DNA from: Hydra vulgaris
Taxonomy: Eukaryota > Cnidaria > Hydrozoa > Anthoathecata > Hydridae
Assembly (NCBI RefSeq): GCF_038396675.1
Contig: NC_088931.1
Span: 37,003,001 to 37,067,000, forward strand
Length of the DNA stretch: 64,000 nucleotides
Direction: 5' to 3'
This document shows, in pieces, positions 1-12,339 of this stretch (position 1 is its first letter; every line of letters begins with the position of its first letter). The translations under genes and the position numbers were made by a program. Under the pieces are notes generated by a model that did not search any database, was not told where the DNA came from, and was given only the letters and a program-made list of their open reading frames with translations.

Positions 1-4
1 ACAC

Positions 5-51
5 GACAATGTGTCTTTTTTTGTCACAATGACAAAAAAAGACACATTGTC
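5..51. repeat. Perfect 22-bp hairpin
   Basis: Positions 5-26 (GACAATGTGTC then T-rich) are exactly complementary to 30-51, leaving a 3-nt loop. A third partial copy of the motif follows at about 52-72. It is probably the end of a foldback element cut by the window edge. Nothing else is recognisable up to 1587. Confidence 0.8.
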
Positions 52-1587
52 ATGTGTTTTTTTTTGTCATTGTGGAACATATGTTGTATCTTATTTGTTG
101 AGATATCTATTAGTGAGGTATCTGTACTCTTTAACATAAATATAAAAGGAACTAAAAATAGTTATTTTTTGTAATTTATTCTATTCATCCAAAATTAAAA
201 TAGAATTGAAAATTCTAAAATAATGGAGAAAGCAATTTAACAACATTTTAAATTCTTAAATTCTAAAAGGAAAATGGCAAAAACATTTGATATAAATAAA
301 ATAGACGTTAAATTCCTTTTTAAAAGCAAGGGCACTATCCCCAAAGAAAAGATATCACGCATTAGCCATTGGACGGATTACATTAACTTTTTTATATTTG
401 TATTAGCAATATTTTATTAAATGTACCTTTAAGGGAGAGGGTAAACATAAAGAATGTTTAATAAGCTTATTTTCGACATATCGGATCTACGACAAAACTT
501 AAAGGTTCTTAACGGTTATCAACTTATTGGGTTTCTCGACAATAAGTTATTAATATTTAAAGGTTCTTGTACATTGTTCAAATGTTTGTAAATAGTCCAA
601 AGAGTTTCAAAAAATTTAAGTCTTTATAAGATTTTTAAAAAATTAGAACTTCAATCAAATATAAAAAAAGACATGCATGAATTTCGCGACTAGTTAAATA
701 AAAGCTAAATAAGTAAAGCAAAAAAAGATATTATTTATATTTATCCTGGCCATTTTATAACCTTATTTTTCAGAATTATGAGTTTTTTAACTTGTCAACC
801 TGGATCGATAAGAATTTATTTTGGAGCTGACTAAAAATATTGTCTTTAAGGCTGGTTTATATGGTCTGGTTTGTTTGTAACATTGCACAAGTAGATTATC
901 AATATCATGTAGTGAAACTAAGATTTTCTTGCAAACTTACGTTTTGTTCCTTATCAGCAGTTTATAACGTTTTCAATAATTTAAGGTTTAATGGGGGTTA
1001 TAATTATAAATAACAATTTGAGACAGTAAAAAAAAAGTTAAACAAAAAAATATTAGTTTTTGAAAATAAAATAAAACTGTTCATCGTGTTGGATAAAAGT
1101 AAACTAAAGTTGGAAATAATGTTTATATTGTGTATGCTTGCCCACATCGCTCAATCTCTTCATAAAATCAACTCGCCGTTTTGCACTGTGTCATCATAAA
1201 ATAAAGAAGCAGTTTAGAAATTTACTTTTTTTACTGTTATGAAATTAAATTTTTTTTTTAAAAAAAGCGTATACTCGATAAAATGAATTCTTTTAAAAAG
1301 TTGTGACGTATATAATTTAAAAATCATATGGTCTGTAATTTTTACATTCCAGCTGATACCACGGAATGATTGAAATTCAAAAAATGATAACTTGGTCAAT
1401 TTTACTTACACAAATAAAAAATATAAACTTGACAAATAATTTCTTGAGTGTGCGTTAAGAGGTTATATTTGCGTGAATTCAAGTTTATTAAGATAAGTTT
1501 GAATAAAGAACACTTTGAAAAATATGCTAAAAATTTTGACAAAAATCGTGGAAGAAGTTTGAAAACTAACAAAATTAATTTGTAGTC

Positions 1588-4500
1588 ATGAGAAGAGAAT
1601 CGCCACTAGATGTTTTATCTCGAGCAGCATCTATCGTTCAAAATGAAGAAAAAGCAGGTATCTAGAACTTTAAGCAAGTTTTTTGGTATATATATATACC
1701 AAAAAACTTGTTTTTTGAGAATATATTATGTTTAGTCGACGAGATATTTCTTATTTAATAAGTTTTTTTCTTTATTAAAGGTATTAATATGAGGAACCAA
1801 TTAAAAACAGGACAGTTACCAAAAGGAATAGTTTTTTCCGATGGTATGGAAGTTCCGACAAAAGAAATATATCGTAAAAGGTACTTCATCTGATTTTAAT
1901 ACTAAATTTAAAAATACCTTATGTTTTTAAAGTATCTGCAATGTATTTTGTGTGTGTGTGTGTGTGTGTGTGAATAAAATATAATATCAAATTTATTAAA
2001 GAATTTATAACAAAGTTCTAATTTCAATATTATGAATGTGTTTCAATCGATTTAAATGCATTAATCAACACTTTAAGACAATTCACACAGCTGAATTGTT
2101 GTCGTTGTTGTTTTTGTTATTGCTGTTATCATCTCTATTATGAGTTATTAACATTTGATGTCTCTGCTTTGATCAGGTTTCTGTTAAAAATGACATTATT
2201 CTTGTCAATTATTTGCTAATTACAGTTTTTCAATAGTTATTATTTTATTCACATATTGTAATAAATGTGTGAGTGCTAAAGTATTGCTTTATTTTTCTTT
2301 TAAATGTTGTTATTATTATTACTTTTAATAATTTTTGTTACTTCTTTGATCATACTATTATTTATGGGACACCATCCTTTACAGTTATTTTCTCATTTTA
2401 TTACTTTTATGTGCATTTAATTTTTGTTAAAATGAGAGAATTAAATGAGAATAAATAAAATGAGGGAATTAAATGATACTACAGCCAACAGTTTGCTATT
2501 TGACATGTTCATAATATAAAAAGGTTCTAAAGTGTCTAATTTACTCCACTTAATCATTAATTTCTGTTTTATTTCCTTAAAATCTGGTTCAGATGCCTGA
2601 ATAAGATGTACAAAGGCTTCGTTTTTGTGATTAGCTCTGGCTTCAATGATTGTTTTATCATTTTTTTAGTAGCTTTATCTTTCATTAATTCAGATTTTTG
2701 ATTTAAAAAAACAGATTTTGAAGATCATTGATTGCAAGTTTATTTAAAGTAAGTACCATATGTGCATAAACACTTATTGTATGTCCCATCAAATTCTTTA
2801 TAACAGTTCATGGTTTTGTTGTACACAAGTTAACCCTAAAAATGCAGCATGCAGTTTTCAGCTACTATGGTTACATCTTCTGACACTTAAAGTTTCTTTC
2901 AAATTGACCAGAAGTTAGCGCTGATGTAACCTTCTACATAAATTTCTAGCAGTTAATGTAAAAGCTGAGAACAGCCAGAGCATTTGTATCTGATAACAAG
3001 GTAGTTTAAGACATCTTGCAAATTCAATTCACTACAAAATGTCTTAAACTACCCTTTCCAGAAAAAATGTGTTGGAACCAATGTGTTTTATGATAATGTG
3101 TATTTATGGCAATTGATTTGCGTGCAAATGGAAAACATTTCATTGTAAAGCACATCAAATGTTTACTTTAATTGATTGGTTAATCCTTAATTTTTTACAT
3201 ATAAAACCTAACCCCACATAAAAGTTCTTAACCTTTTACAAATAAAAATTCTACAACATTTGTACTAGTGCCACCATATGCCAAAACTTCAATTTTATTA
3301 ATGTCTTTTTCTTTAAGAAACTGAATAAAAGCTGTAGAAACATAAAGGGTGGTTCAACCATAATGCATGATGTTAATTGTGAGTCACACCTTAACATCAA
3401 GTTTTTAGCCCAACTTAATTTGACATTTATTTTTTTTAGTGTTTGACAAATTCAACTATAGAGAGGTACACAATTAAACAGCGCGTTAAGATTGCTAAAG
3501 CCTTTTACGGACATTCAAATCAAAATACATTTTGTGCACTTCATGATTTTTTGGTCAGCATAATTGACCAAATGCTTCCACAATCAGAAGAATTGTGCGC
3601 AAATTTCAGCTAACTGGGTCTTTAGGAAATATGAAAACGCCTGTGCATGCTCACCCAGTTCGTTCTGCAGAAAACATTGATTGTGTTTGCCATAGTGTGG
3701 CAGAAGAGGAGTCAACCTCAACTCGATATTGTGCCCAACAATTGAACATTTCATGAACATAATGTCAATTTTGAATTAAGATTTGAATTTACATGCTTAT
3801 GAGGTTCAATTGACTTAACCATTAAGCTAACCATTTTAAGCATCATCAATACGCAGAACGGTTCGTTGAATGGTGACTTAAAGAAGAAAATCTTCACTGA
3901 CGAGGCACACTTTTACCTCAGTGGATTTATTAACAAGCATTTTTGCCGCATTTGGGCAAATAAGAATCAACAAGTGATTGTTGAAAAGTCAATGTGTCCA
4001 CGAAGAGTGACTGTTTGCAGTTACCGTGAATAGTATCGTGAGATGATAATGGTCTTCTTGTGGCCAGAAATTGAGGGTATGGACTTGGACCATATGTAGT
4101 TCCAATAGGATGGTGCCACTTGCCACACAGTCAACAAAACAATTGCTTTTTTAAGCAAAAAATTCAATGGCCAAGTTATCTCCTGTTGTGTCAATGTCAG
4201 TTGGCCTCCGCGATCATTTGATTTAACATCGATGAACTATTTTCTTTTGGGATATTTAAAATAAAAAGTAAATAAGCCAAGAACAATTCAAGAGCTAAAG
4301 AATGTGATTATTTGGCACATTAATGACATTGAACCTCAATTATGTCTTAGAGTAACTGAAAATATTGACCATTGGGTAGAGGTATGCCACTGAAGCCGAC
4401 GGGAACATTTGGCTAATATTTTGTTTCACACATGATTGTCATAGATCCTTTTATCATAATAGAAAATCTTAAGATAATTTTCTAAAAATATTTTTGTTTT

Positions 4501-7500
4501 ATTTACAATAGACATCATGCGTTTTGGTTGGACCACCCTTTATATCACCAGCCAATAAAAAAGTTTTTGCTTTTTTAGTGGTTGATGATACATGATTTAC
4601 ATACAATCAGGAAGGGAAGAGTTCCTCTGTTTTTTGTTTTTTTTAAAACTAATTTTACCACTTATTACAATTGGTGCTTCATCTGGTATGCAGAGTAATT
4701 TTTGTCATTTTTTATTGACAAAACATCAAATATATCAAAACATAATTTAACATATATTATCCCAACATCTCAGTCTATATCAACACTGAAGCATTTAACG
4801 ATAGTTACATTAACCATATATTTACAAAATTTAATTTTGAAAGTTTTGAATAAAAATCCAAAAATCTCTATTAGAAGTTATTTTATTAGTTAAAAAAAAT
4901 TTTTTTAATGTGAATCAGTGCTTTTACAATTATCAATATATATTCATAGTTTATTGTAAAAGTTAAAGATTAATCAAAGAAAAGGTTTTGGTTTATTTAT
5001 CTCAAAATTTTACAACAATAGTTTATACATGAATACTTATAAGGAGAAAAAATTATTGTATTGTTTTCAATGTGTTTTTCATAACTGTCTTATTCTAAGA
5101 CATGTAGCAGAAAAAACCTGTGCCTGTTCTGATGTGGTGTTTTTGGAAACCGTGCATCATTTTAAATAGCTAATTGTTTTAAAATGTCATTGTATTAGTG
5201 TTATTCAAAATTTAAACAACTCTGTTATCGAAGCAATTAGTTTTAATTGAAATGTCATCAAATCAAGAAAAGAAGCAAGAAAAAGTTTTGCATTTTCTTT
5301 CGTTGAAAATCCTGGTGTATCAAACAAAACAATTTCTAAAGAGTTGCAGATTGCTTTGAGAACAGCGCAGAGCGTTGTGAAACCATTTAAGGACACTGGT
5401 ACAATCATAAGGAAATCAGGAAGTGGATGAAAAAAATGTTTTGTTAGATGAGATCTTTTTAAAAAGGTGAAAGATGCCTTAGACAGAAAACCGAAAATTT
5501 CTGTTCGAACTTTAGCGAATGAATTTAAGACAAGTGCTTCCACTGTACAAAGAGTGAAGAGAAATTGTGGCTATAAATCTTACAAAAAGAAAAGCAAGAA
5601 AATGTTGCAATTCATTGTTCAAAGCTGCGCTATAAAAAATTATGTGCCAAAAAATCTTATTTTACTATTGGCGATGAAACTTATTGTGCTGCATATTTCC
5701 AATCACTTCCAGGACACCAATATTATTCAGCAATTAATCACGAAAAACTGAATTCCAATTATAAATGCATTGGAGTGCAAAAATTTGCTAAAAAATTCTT
5801 AGTTTGGCAAGCAATTTGTGAATGTTGTGAAAGAAGCTCTTGTTTTGTGACTATGGGAACAATTAACACTAAAATATACATAAAAGAATGCCTCAAGAAA
5901 TTTCTTTTGCCGTTTTTAAAAACACACACGGGTAACCCATTATTTTGGCCCGATTTAGCATCATGTCACTACTCTGGGATAACTTTAAACTGGCTTAGAG
6001 AACATAAAGTAGATCTCGTTGAAAAGCACTTCAATCCACCGAATTGTCCCGAACTATGACCTATTGAAAGAAATTGGGCTCTTGTCAAAAGAAAACTAAG
6101 GTTCAATTTAAAAGAAGCTAAAAACATTACAAGACTTCAAAAATAAATGGATTAGAGCTACCAAGAAAGTCCAACTGAAGACTGTGCAAAAGCTGATGTC
6201 GAGTGTAAAACGCAAAGTGCATGTGTTCTCACATACAAAACTTCACAAACTTTCTTAAGTGAAATTTAAGAATATCAATATATGTACTTTCAAAGTATAT
6301 ATAACATTCAATATTGAAAATACAATAGTTAAATAAATATCCTTTAAAATGTCCGTGCAGATTTTTTCTGGTACATGTCTTATTTGAATTTTGGCAACTT
6401 AAATTTGCCATTTTCATTTGATGTTTTCAATTATACTTTGTTTCTATTATTCCACTTATGTAATTTAAGATTTAAATAAATTTACGTTTTCTTGTTTAAT
6501 TAAATGTAATGAGTTCTAATAATAAATAATATTCTTGCAATTAGTATTAATAATTACTTTAAATTATAATTTTAGAAAAATAAAATATTAAGAAAAAATA
6601 TTTTTAAAATAGCTACAAAATTTCTTAAACTAACATATACAAACACATTGGAATCTCTTAAATAACTATACAAACATATTAGAACTGTTTTTAAGATTTA
6701 GAGATACCAACATTTAATATGTTGGTATTAATGTTTAATATGTTACTATAAACATTGCTAGGCATGAAATAAAAAAATATTACTAAGTTTATAGTTTTAA
6801 ACTACTCAATTATTCTAGTTTAAAACAACTTTGCAATATTTTTTTTGTTTAAAAGTTGACTTAAATATAATGGATTAATTTTATAAATTTTTTTGATTTT
6901 TAGCATAAAATGATCCTTTAAAAAATCTAGTTCTGTTGAAAGTAGGTTTACAGATAGCTCTTCCAGTTGACCAAATCTCAACTGGTTTTAGGCCTATCGG
7001 GTGGGTATTTTTGTTTACGCTGTTATCAAAACTTGCCAAAAAAAACTTATTTTTATAGAATATAAAGTAAAAATATATCCCTCCCCTCCCTTTCCCACTA
7101 CTCTAGACTTGGTCCCGGTGTTTCTTAGAAATATAAGAAGCCTCATTTTGAATTTTGAATTAGCTAATTCTTGATGCTAATTAATAATATATTTGTTCTT
7201 ACCTTAAAAAATAATAATGAAAATATTTCATATCTGAAAACATTTCTAGATCAAAAAACAAATCAAAAATAAACTTGTTACTTATATTGTTACAGTATTT
7301 TATTAAAAAAATGTTACTTTGAATAATTTTTTTTTATTTTTTTTTACTTATGGATTAATTTAAGAGCTGAAATTATTTGGTGAACAATTATAGAACTTAT
7401 AAGATATGTATACTGTATACTATGCATCAATACTTATGATTTTGAATTTAAATTACTTAATTAAGGTAAAAACATTTAAGTGAAACATTGATTAAAAAAT

Positions 7501-7999
7501 AAAAATGTTCTATACAGATTTTTTCGTCTTCTTTTTTATCCCAAAAATTTGACAAATTTGACAATTTTTTATAAAATGTTTTTTCAGCCAAATCGTATCA
7601 AAATCTTCCCAGGAAAGCAAGTTTATGAATTCTAAGTTATGTGAGTTACCTGTTTTGACGGCATCATACATATCTAAATCGCAAAATATTAACGAACATT
7701 GTAAATTGCCTCCACCTTATCATTTGCACAAATTATACGAACCTAATAATTATACTGAGTATAGTAAATCAAAATCTTTAATCACTTCTCCGAGGTATTA
7801 CCCATATCAACATCATATTTCCACAAAAGACTTTGAAAGACCTTCTGTTGACGATCACTTCAGAAAAAGTTTGGGTGACCAATATCTTACAAGTAAAAAC
7901 TCTTACGTCATTGAAAATGATAAACCATGTTCAGTTGATGAGCATTTTGCTAAAGCTTTAGGGAAGAAATGGAAACTTGAAAATGAAAAGTCGATTTAA
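1588..7999 (+). CDS. VGLL4: Vestigial-like 4 (VGLL4/Tgi) Tondu-domain co-repressor, 3 exons
   Basis: Exons are 1588-1657, 1781-1880 and 7588-7999. All splice sites are GT/AG, phases agree (1, then 2), and the product is 193 residues. VGLL4 proteins bind TEAD/Scalloped through TDU motifs, compete with YAP/Yorkie and repress Hippo target genes in the nucleus. Two TDU motifs are visible: SVDDHFRKSLG at about residues 144-154 and SVDEHFAKALGKKW at about 172-185. This is the family's HFR-SLG then HFAKALG order. The N terminus (SPLDVLSRAASIV, residues 5-17) resembles the alternative first exon of vertebrate VGLL4 as I recall it. The start is the first ATG of that conserved block. The protein is shorter than the vertebrate one (about 290 residues) and lacks most of its middle. 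The 5.7-kb intron 2 contains two transposons. No canonical AATAAA is obvious just after the stop. Confidence 0.9.
1881..3344. other. VGLL4 intron 2, 5' part
   Basis: Non-coding. One hairpin has 15-bp arms (GGTAGTTTAAGACAT) at about 3000-3015 and 3040-3054. The - strand at about 2700-2480 reads as a short, possibly protein-like stretch, but no family is recognised. Confidence 0.5.
1947..1971. repeat. (TG)n microsatellite
   Basis: About 12 TG dinucleotides in VGLL4 intron 2. Confidence 0.9.
3345..4540 (+). mobile_element. Decayed mariner-like element, DD41D (rosa-like)
   Basis: Inverted ends AAGGGTGGTTCAACCA and its near-complement GGACCACCCTT lie inside a TA duplication (3343-3344 and 4541-4542). 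The interior aligns by eye with the better-preserved element at 10318-11616. Shared blocks include the helix-turn-helix start, the TDEAHFYLSGF block with the first catalytic Asp, the QQDGATCHT-like block (3934 and 4103 regions) and the NWPPRSFDLTSMNYF block. Many stops, indels and an internal deletion are present, so it is an old non-functional copy, in the same orientation as the host gene. It lies within VGLL4 intron 2. Confidence 0.85.
5098..6380 (+). mobile_element. Degenerate Tc1/mariner element, DD37E type
   Basis: Terminal inverted repeats begin AGACATGTAGCAGAAAAAA at 5098 and end with the matching TTTTTTCTGGTACATGTCT at 6380, flanked by TA on both sides. Open segments encode an HTH (5467-5620, ISVRTLANEFKTSASTVQRV), a central catalytic domain (5640-6060) and a C-terminal piece. 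The second Asp (in WPDLASCHYS) and the Glu (in PIER) are separated by 37 residues, giving the DD37E spacing. Frameshifts near 5460 and 5750 and a stop just before PIER make it inactive. It sits inside VGLL4 intron 2, same strand as the gene. Confidence 0.85.
6381..7587. other. VGLL4 intron 2, 3' part
   Basis: AT-rich intron with no coding potential or repeat I could identify. It ends in the polypyrimidine tract and CAG acceptor at 7587. Confidence 0.6.
7588..7999 (+). CDS. VGLL4: VGLL4 terminal exon carrying both TDU motifs
   Basis: The exon opens after a TTTTTTCAG acceptor, and its first base completes a Ser codon split by intron 2. It encodes 136 full codons and the stop. The first part is rich in Tyr, Pro, His and Ser and is likely disordered. 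The final 55 residues hold the paired TDU motifs, only 28 residues apart, each with the V-[DE]-[DE]-H-F signature known to contact TEAD. The protein ends eight residues after the second motif's Lys-Trp. Confidence 0.9.
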
Positions 8000-9498
8000 A
8001 AAAGAGGTTTTGTTGATATATCTATATATTTATATATATATAATTGTAAATAACTTTCTTTGTAATATTATATAAATGAATATTTTTTAATTTTGAAGTT
8101 TATACATATTTCATTTATTTCTTACAATAATCTTATATTTTCAAAGTTTATTTTTTTTAAATTGTGAAACAATTGTTTATTTGAACTATTATGTTCTTTG
8201 TAGTATTATTTTTTCGAGTACATACGAGAAAAGTTGTCTTTTATTTTATTAGGTAACATTAGAAACTATGTTTTAATTTAAATTCACTAAAAATAGTTAT
8301 TAATATAGATAAAAATGATTTATTTTATTTTCATGGTTAATTATTGCCAGTATTCCCAAATCAGTTTCCCGTTCTCAAGGAGGTCAGAGTACATTAAAAG
8401 TTAGCAAAAATAGTATTCCTCATGGGAAAAAAGTTATATTGACATAAGCGTTACAAGACAGCTGCTTGGTTTTTAAGCCTGCATGATTTTAGTGTGCTGC
8501 ATACCAATCATATACTTTTTTGGGTCAGGGAAAGCATTTTTGGGAACAAAATTTCATTTTGACCATTCTGGCTAGTGCGTTACTTGTTTTTAGCTTTTTA
8601 GGGTCAATTAGGACGAATTTTGCACACATACTTATCTGGAAGTTTTTTTTAGAATGACAAAGTTGTTTTAGAATGACAATGTTTAACATAAAATTAGATC
8701 TTTGATCTCTTGCTTGCTTTTCATTTGCGGGTTTTATGATTTTGTTAATCGAAATTCTTTTTGAAAAAAAGAATTTCGATTAACTTTATTTCAATTAATT
8801 TCAAAATTTTGATTTTTTGAAAAATTGAATTTGAAAATCACCAGATTTTTGAATGCTTATATGATAGAAAATCCAATACTTCATAGATATCAAATTCATT
8901 CATTTTAATATGATTGAAAAACGATGCTTGCAGGATCTTACTTCTAAAATAGTTGTCTTTTGTTTGCTGCAATTGCTTCTCCTCAAATAGCTGATCAGAG
9001 AATCAAATCTATATAGCATTCTTCTCGTGAAATTGTTTTTGCAAGTGACGTTTTTTCGGTCACTCGGAATTGCTCTTCAAATAGAATAACTTAGAGTTCA
9101 TTTAATTTATTTAGGAAAGCTGTCGTAACTTTTCCAACTATGATTATCTTTCATTCGTTTAGATTACTAGATCTTGAATTTCTGTTTAATCTTCTGCATG
9201 CATTCCTCTGGCAGTGTTCTTTGCAAAGATAGAGAACATTCTTTCAACATAAAAAAAAGAGTAATATAAAGGTAAAATAATCTGTTAAATAAATTGAAAA
9301 AATAAAGCAATTAAAAAAAGAGAGTATTTAAAAGTATAATTTTTTATTATTGAAAGTACAAATAAAATTACAATAACGAAAATATAAATAAAGAAAAACC
9401 GTTAAAAAGCAGACTAAAGAAACTCAAATTCAAAAAATATGTTAACCTTTACAAAAAAAATATATATATATCAAGGAGTAAAAACTTGTTTATTATTT
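8000..9498. other. Intergenic region downstream of VGLL4
   Basis: 3' UTR and intergenic DNA. The one clear structure is a hairpin at 8744-8784 with 19-bp arms (GTTAATCGAAATTC). No gene is seen. Confidence 0.6.
8744..8784. repeat. 19-bp perfect hairpin
   Basis: The GTTAATCGAAATTCTTTTT arm is followed by a 3-nt loop and its exact complement. Confidence 0.85.
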
Positions 9499-9735
9499 AA
9501 ATTGCGCCAACTTACCCCACTAGTGGTGGGGTAAGTTAGCGCAATTTTTTTTTTTTTTTTAACGGCCCGGAAAGGTTTAAGAATTAATTTTTGAAAATGA
9601 ATGCAAATTTTATAAGTTACCCAAATTCATACTCTTTAAGATTACACTTTAATATTTTCAAAAAAATGTACTGTTAGGGCTACAGAGCTCATAGAGTAAA
9701 AACCGAGCCAACTAGCCCCGTTCTCCCGTACATAT
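9499..9735. repeat. MITE-like repeat of the GGGGTAAGTT family
   Basis: It opens with a 22-bp-arm hairpin (9499-9520 against 9525-9547, one mismatch) centred on CCACTAGTGG. It closes with AACTAGCCCCGTTCTCCC at about 9712-9730. Almost the same closing sequence occurs at 50105-50122, and GGGGTAAG-type motifs occur in both places, so this is a dispersed family. No ORF. Confidence 0.6.
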
Positions 9736-10317
9736 TATTTTATTTTTTATTATAGTCAACTAATTATTTTTACATGAGTTTATTTATAACTTTTTAATTT
9801 ACCACTTATATTACAATGATGTTTACATTGTTATCATCGTTATTGCTGTTATTATTATTACTATTAAATTATTTTAAATTATATTATATTATTCTTACAC
9901 CTTCATAAATAAAGAGTAAGTTTAAAAGTAACTGTTTTAATAATATATGATCTGCCTAAAATTATATTGTCCTTGCAAAACAAGATAAATAAAAAGTTAT
10001 TCTCCTTGCAAAATAAAATCAATATTTCATCAGATCAAGTTCTCTTTTATAACGTTATGTTGTACCACATTAAAAATAACTTTTTTAAGTTGAGCGTAAA
10101 ACGCCTCATGTATCTTAATACAATTCAACATAATTTATATACAAACTAATTCTCTTAAAACTTACAATTATGTCTTTATATTATATACAAATACGTCTAT
10201 ATACATATGCAATTATTTACAAGTAACGCAAATCAATCGTTAGTTGTAAAACAATCATTAAATATAATTACACTTTACACGTTATATAAAAATGGAAGGT
10301 GTTTTTTAAGACAAATA
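9736..10317. other. AT-rich spacer
   Basis: No supported feature. The only open frame (9967-10149) is low-complexity. Confidence 0.5.
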
Positions 10318-11616
10318 AAGGGTGATTAAATTTTAAAGGCCGATGTTGAATGTGAACCAAACCTAAACGTAAATTATTTTTCTGTATTTAATGTGTCATT
10401 TCTCAATTTCAGACTGACTCAATTTGAACCATGGAAAGTTACACAATTGAGCAACGCGTTAAAGTTATTCAGGCCTATTATGAAAATGGGCGTTCAAATC
10501 AAAATGCATATTGTGCACATCGTGAGTTTTTCGGTCAATTTAATCGTCCAAATGTGCGTACAATCGGAAAAATCGTGCATAAATTTGAGCAAACCGAGTC
10601 TGTAGGAGATGTGAAAAGACCAGCGCATGCTCGTACAGCTCGTACTGCCGAAAATATCGCTACTGTTCGCGACAGTGTGGCTGAAGAGCCGTCCACATCA
10701 ACTCGTCGTCGTAGCCAACAATTGCACCTCTCACGCTCGTCGATGATGAACATTATGCATTAAGACTTGCAACTACACGCTTACAAGGTGCAGTTGACCC
10801 AAGAACTAAAGCCCACTGACCATCTCAAACGTCGTCAATGGTCAGAATGGTGGCAAGAAAAGGCAACCATCGATGATCAATTTCCGACGAAAATCATCTT
10901 CAGTGATGAGGCCCATTTTCACCTTAGTGGCTTCGTCAACAAGCAGAATTGCCGCATTTGGGCGAATGTTAATCCGAGAGTGATTGTCGAAAAACCAATG
11001 CACCCACAAGACTGTTTGGTGTGGTTTATGGGCTGGCGGCATCATCGGACCATATTTTTTCCAAAATGATGCCGGTCTGGCAGTTACTGTGAATGATGTT
11101 TGCTATCGTGAGATGATAACGAACTTTTCATGGCCCAAATTGGACCATATGGATTTGGAGGATATGTGGTTTCAACAGGACGGTGCCACTTGCCACACAG
11201 CTAACGAAACCAAGGCTCTTTTGCGCGAAAAATTCAATGGCCGTGTTATCTCACATGGTGGCGATGTCAATTGGCCGCCAAGATCATGTGATTTGACACC
11301 GTTGGACTTCTTTTTTTGGGGGTATTTAAAAGAAAAGGTGTACGTTGATAAGCCAACAACAATTCAAGAGCTAAAGGATGAGATAATTCGGCACATTAAC
11401 GGCATAGAACCTCAATTATGCCTCAGCGTCATCGAAAATTCGCACCATCGGATGGGGGTGTGCCGCCGAGGTCGCGGCGCCCATTTGGCCGATATTTTAT
11501 TCCATACATAACTGAATTATACCATATTATCATAATAAAAAGATGTTACAATAAATTCCTTAATAATTTGTGTTTTATTCAAACTTAACATCGGCCCTTA
11601 AAATTTACCCACCCTT
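10318..11616 (+). mobile_element. Mariner-like element with DD41D (rosa-like) transposase, 1.3 kb
   Basis: Imperfect 34-bp terminal inverted repeats (AAGGGTGATTAAATTTTAAA on the left, the complement of AAATTTACCCACCCTT on the right) are bounded by a TA target duplication at 10316-10317 and 11617-11618. Size and layout are typical of mariner. The interior holds one transposase gene broken by a nonsense codon at about 10762 and a frameshift near 11020. Confidence 0.93.
10431..11511 (+). pseudogene. Broken mariner transposase (DD41D)
   Basis: Three overlapping open stretches (10431-10763, 10767-11069, 10984-11511) together cover a normal-length transposase of about 355 residues. Order: N-terminal paired HTH domain (MESYTIEQRVKVIQAYYENG onwards), the SDEAHFHLSGFVNKQNCRIW block with catalytic Asp 1, the WFQQDGATCHTA block with Asp 2, and CDLTPLDFFFWGYLK with Asp 3. 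The second and third Asp are 41 residues apart, rather than 34 as in Mos1; that spacing is characteristic of the rosa branch. A TAA at about 10762 and one frameshift (within VW..GWR/CGLWAGG) inactivate it, but the reading is otherwise well kept. Confidence 0.9.
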
Positions 11617-12256
11617 TATTATACAAAACATAATTTATACAAAAAGTTGTTTAAAATCACAAAAGCTATATTTAAAACAGTTATAATTGACTTTTAACTT
11701 CATCAATCGAATAAAGGTATTAAACATTAATATTACGTAAACATTAATATTACGCTCTAAGGTACAGAGGATATTTCACACCTTTATATTAATTATTCAA
11801 ATCAAGTTGACAAATACTTAAAAAAAAAAATAGTTAGAAAAATAAATTATCATTCAAAACCAGATAAAATAAAATTGGCATGCAAAACCAGATAAAACGT
11901 TTTTTAATGTTGTAAAAAATTAAAAGTGCATGATTTTAAAATTTGTATATTTGAAACATTCATCATATATCTACTGATTAGCTTTTAAATTTTAATTTTT
12001 TAGCAATTAGTTGCCTTAATCTCAGATCAAAAAAGTATGAGCTATCTGGTTTTGCGATTCCACTTTTTAATTATGCTGGATACGATTTAATGTAGTCAAA
12101 ACGCACAACATGTCTGTGTGTTAATTGTACCTAAGGTTTCTTTCCATTGACAGATGTATCTGATAATGAATTTAAATTATTCTTTCCTACTAATAAAATT
12201 CTTATAACTTGCCTTCATCAACTAACTTCTTTCTGCTATCGGAATTGATTAAAATT
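11617..12256. other. Spacer with short repeats
   Basis: Holds a tandem ACATTAATATTACG pair near 11727-11755 and an AAAACCAGATAAAA pair near 11856 and 11884. No gene is seen. Confidence 0.5.
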
Positions 12257-12281
12257 TATACTCAATTTATTCGTTCGCATG
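12257..12281 (+). repeat. Left arm of a 25-bp perfect inverted repeat pair
   Basis: TATACTCAATTTATTCGTTC plus five more bases is exactly complementary to 22807-22831, 10.5 kb away. Two more partial copies of CAATTTATTCGTTC follow at 22845-22875. Confidence 0.75.
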
Positions 12282-12339
12282 TTTCAGTTTCTGATGAGAT
12301 GTTTTTCATTTAAAACATACTATTTAAACATAATATTAT

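Noticed and set aside
8744..8784. Rho-independent-terminator-like hairpin
   Set aside because: The host is eukaryotic and the stem is AT-rich without a linked gene end; better explained as a repeat remnant.
10535..11045. - strand frames of 67-72 codons
   Set aside because: Antisense shadows of the DD41D mariner transposase.
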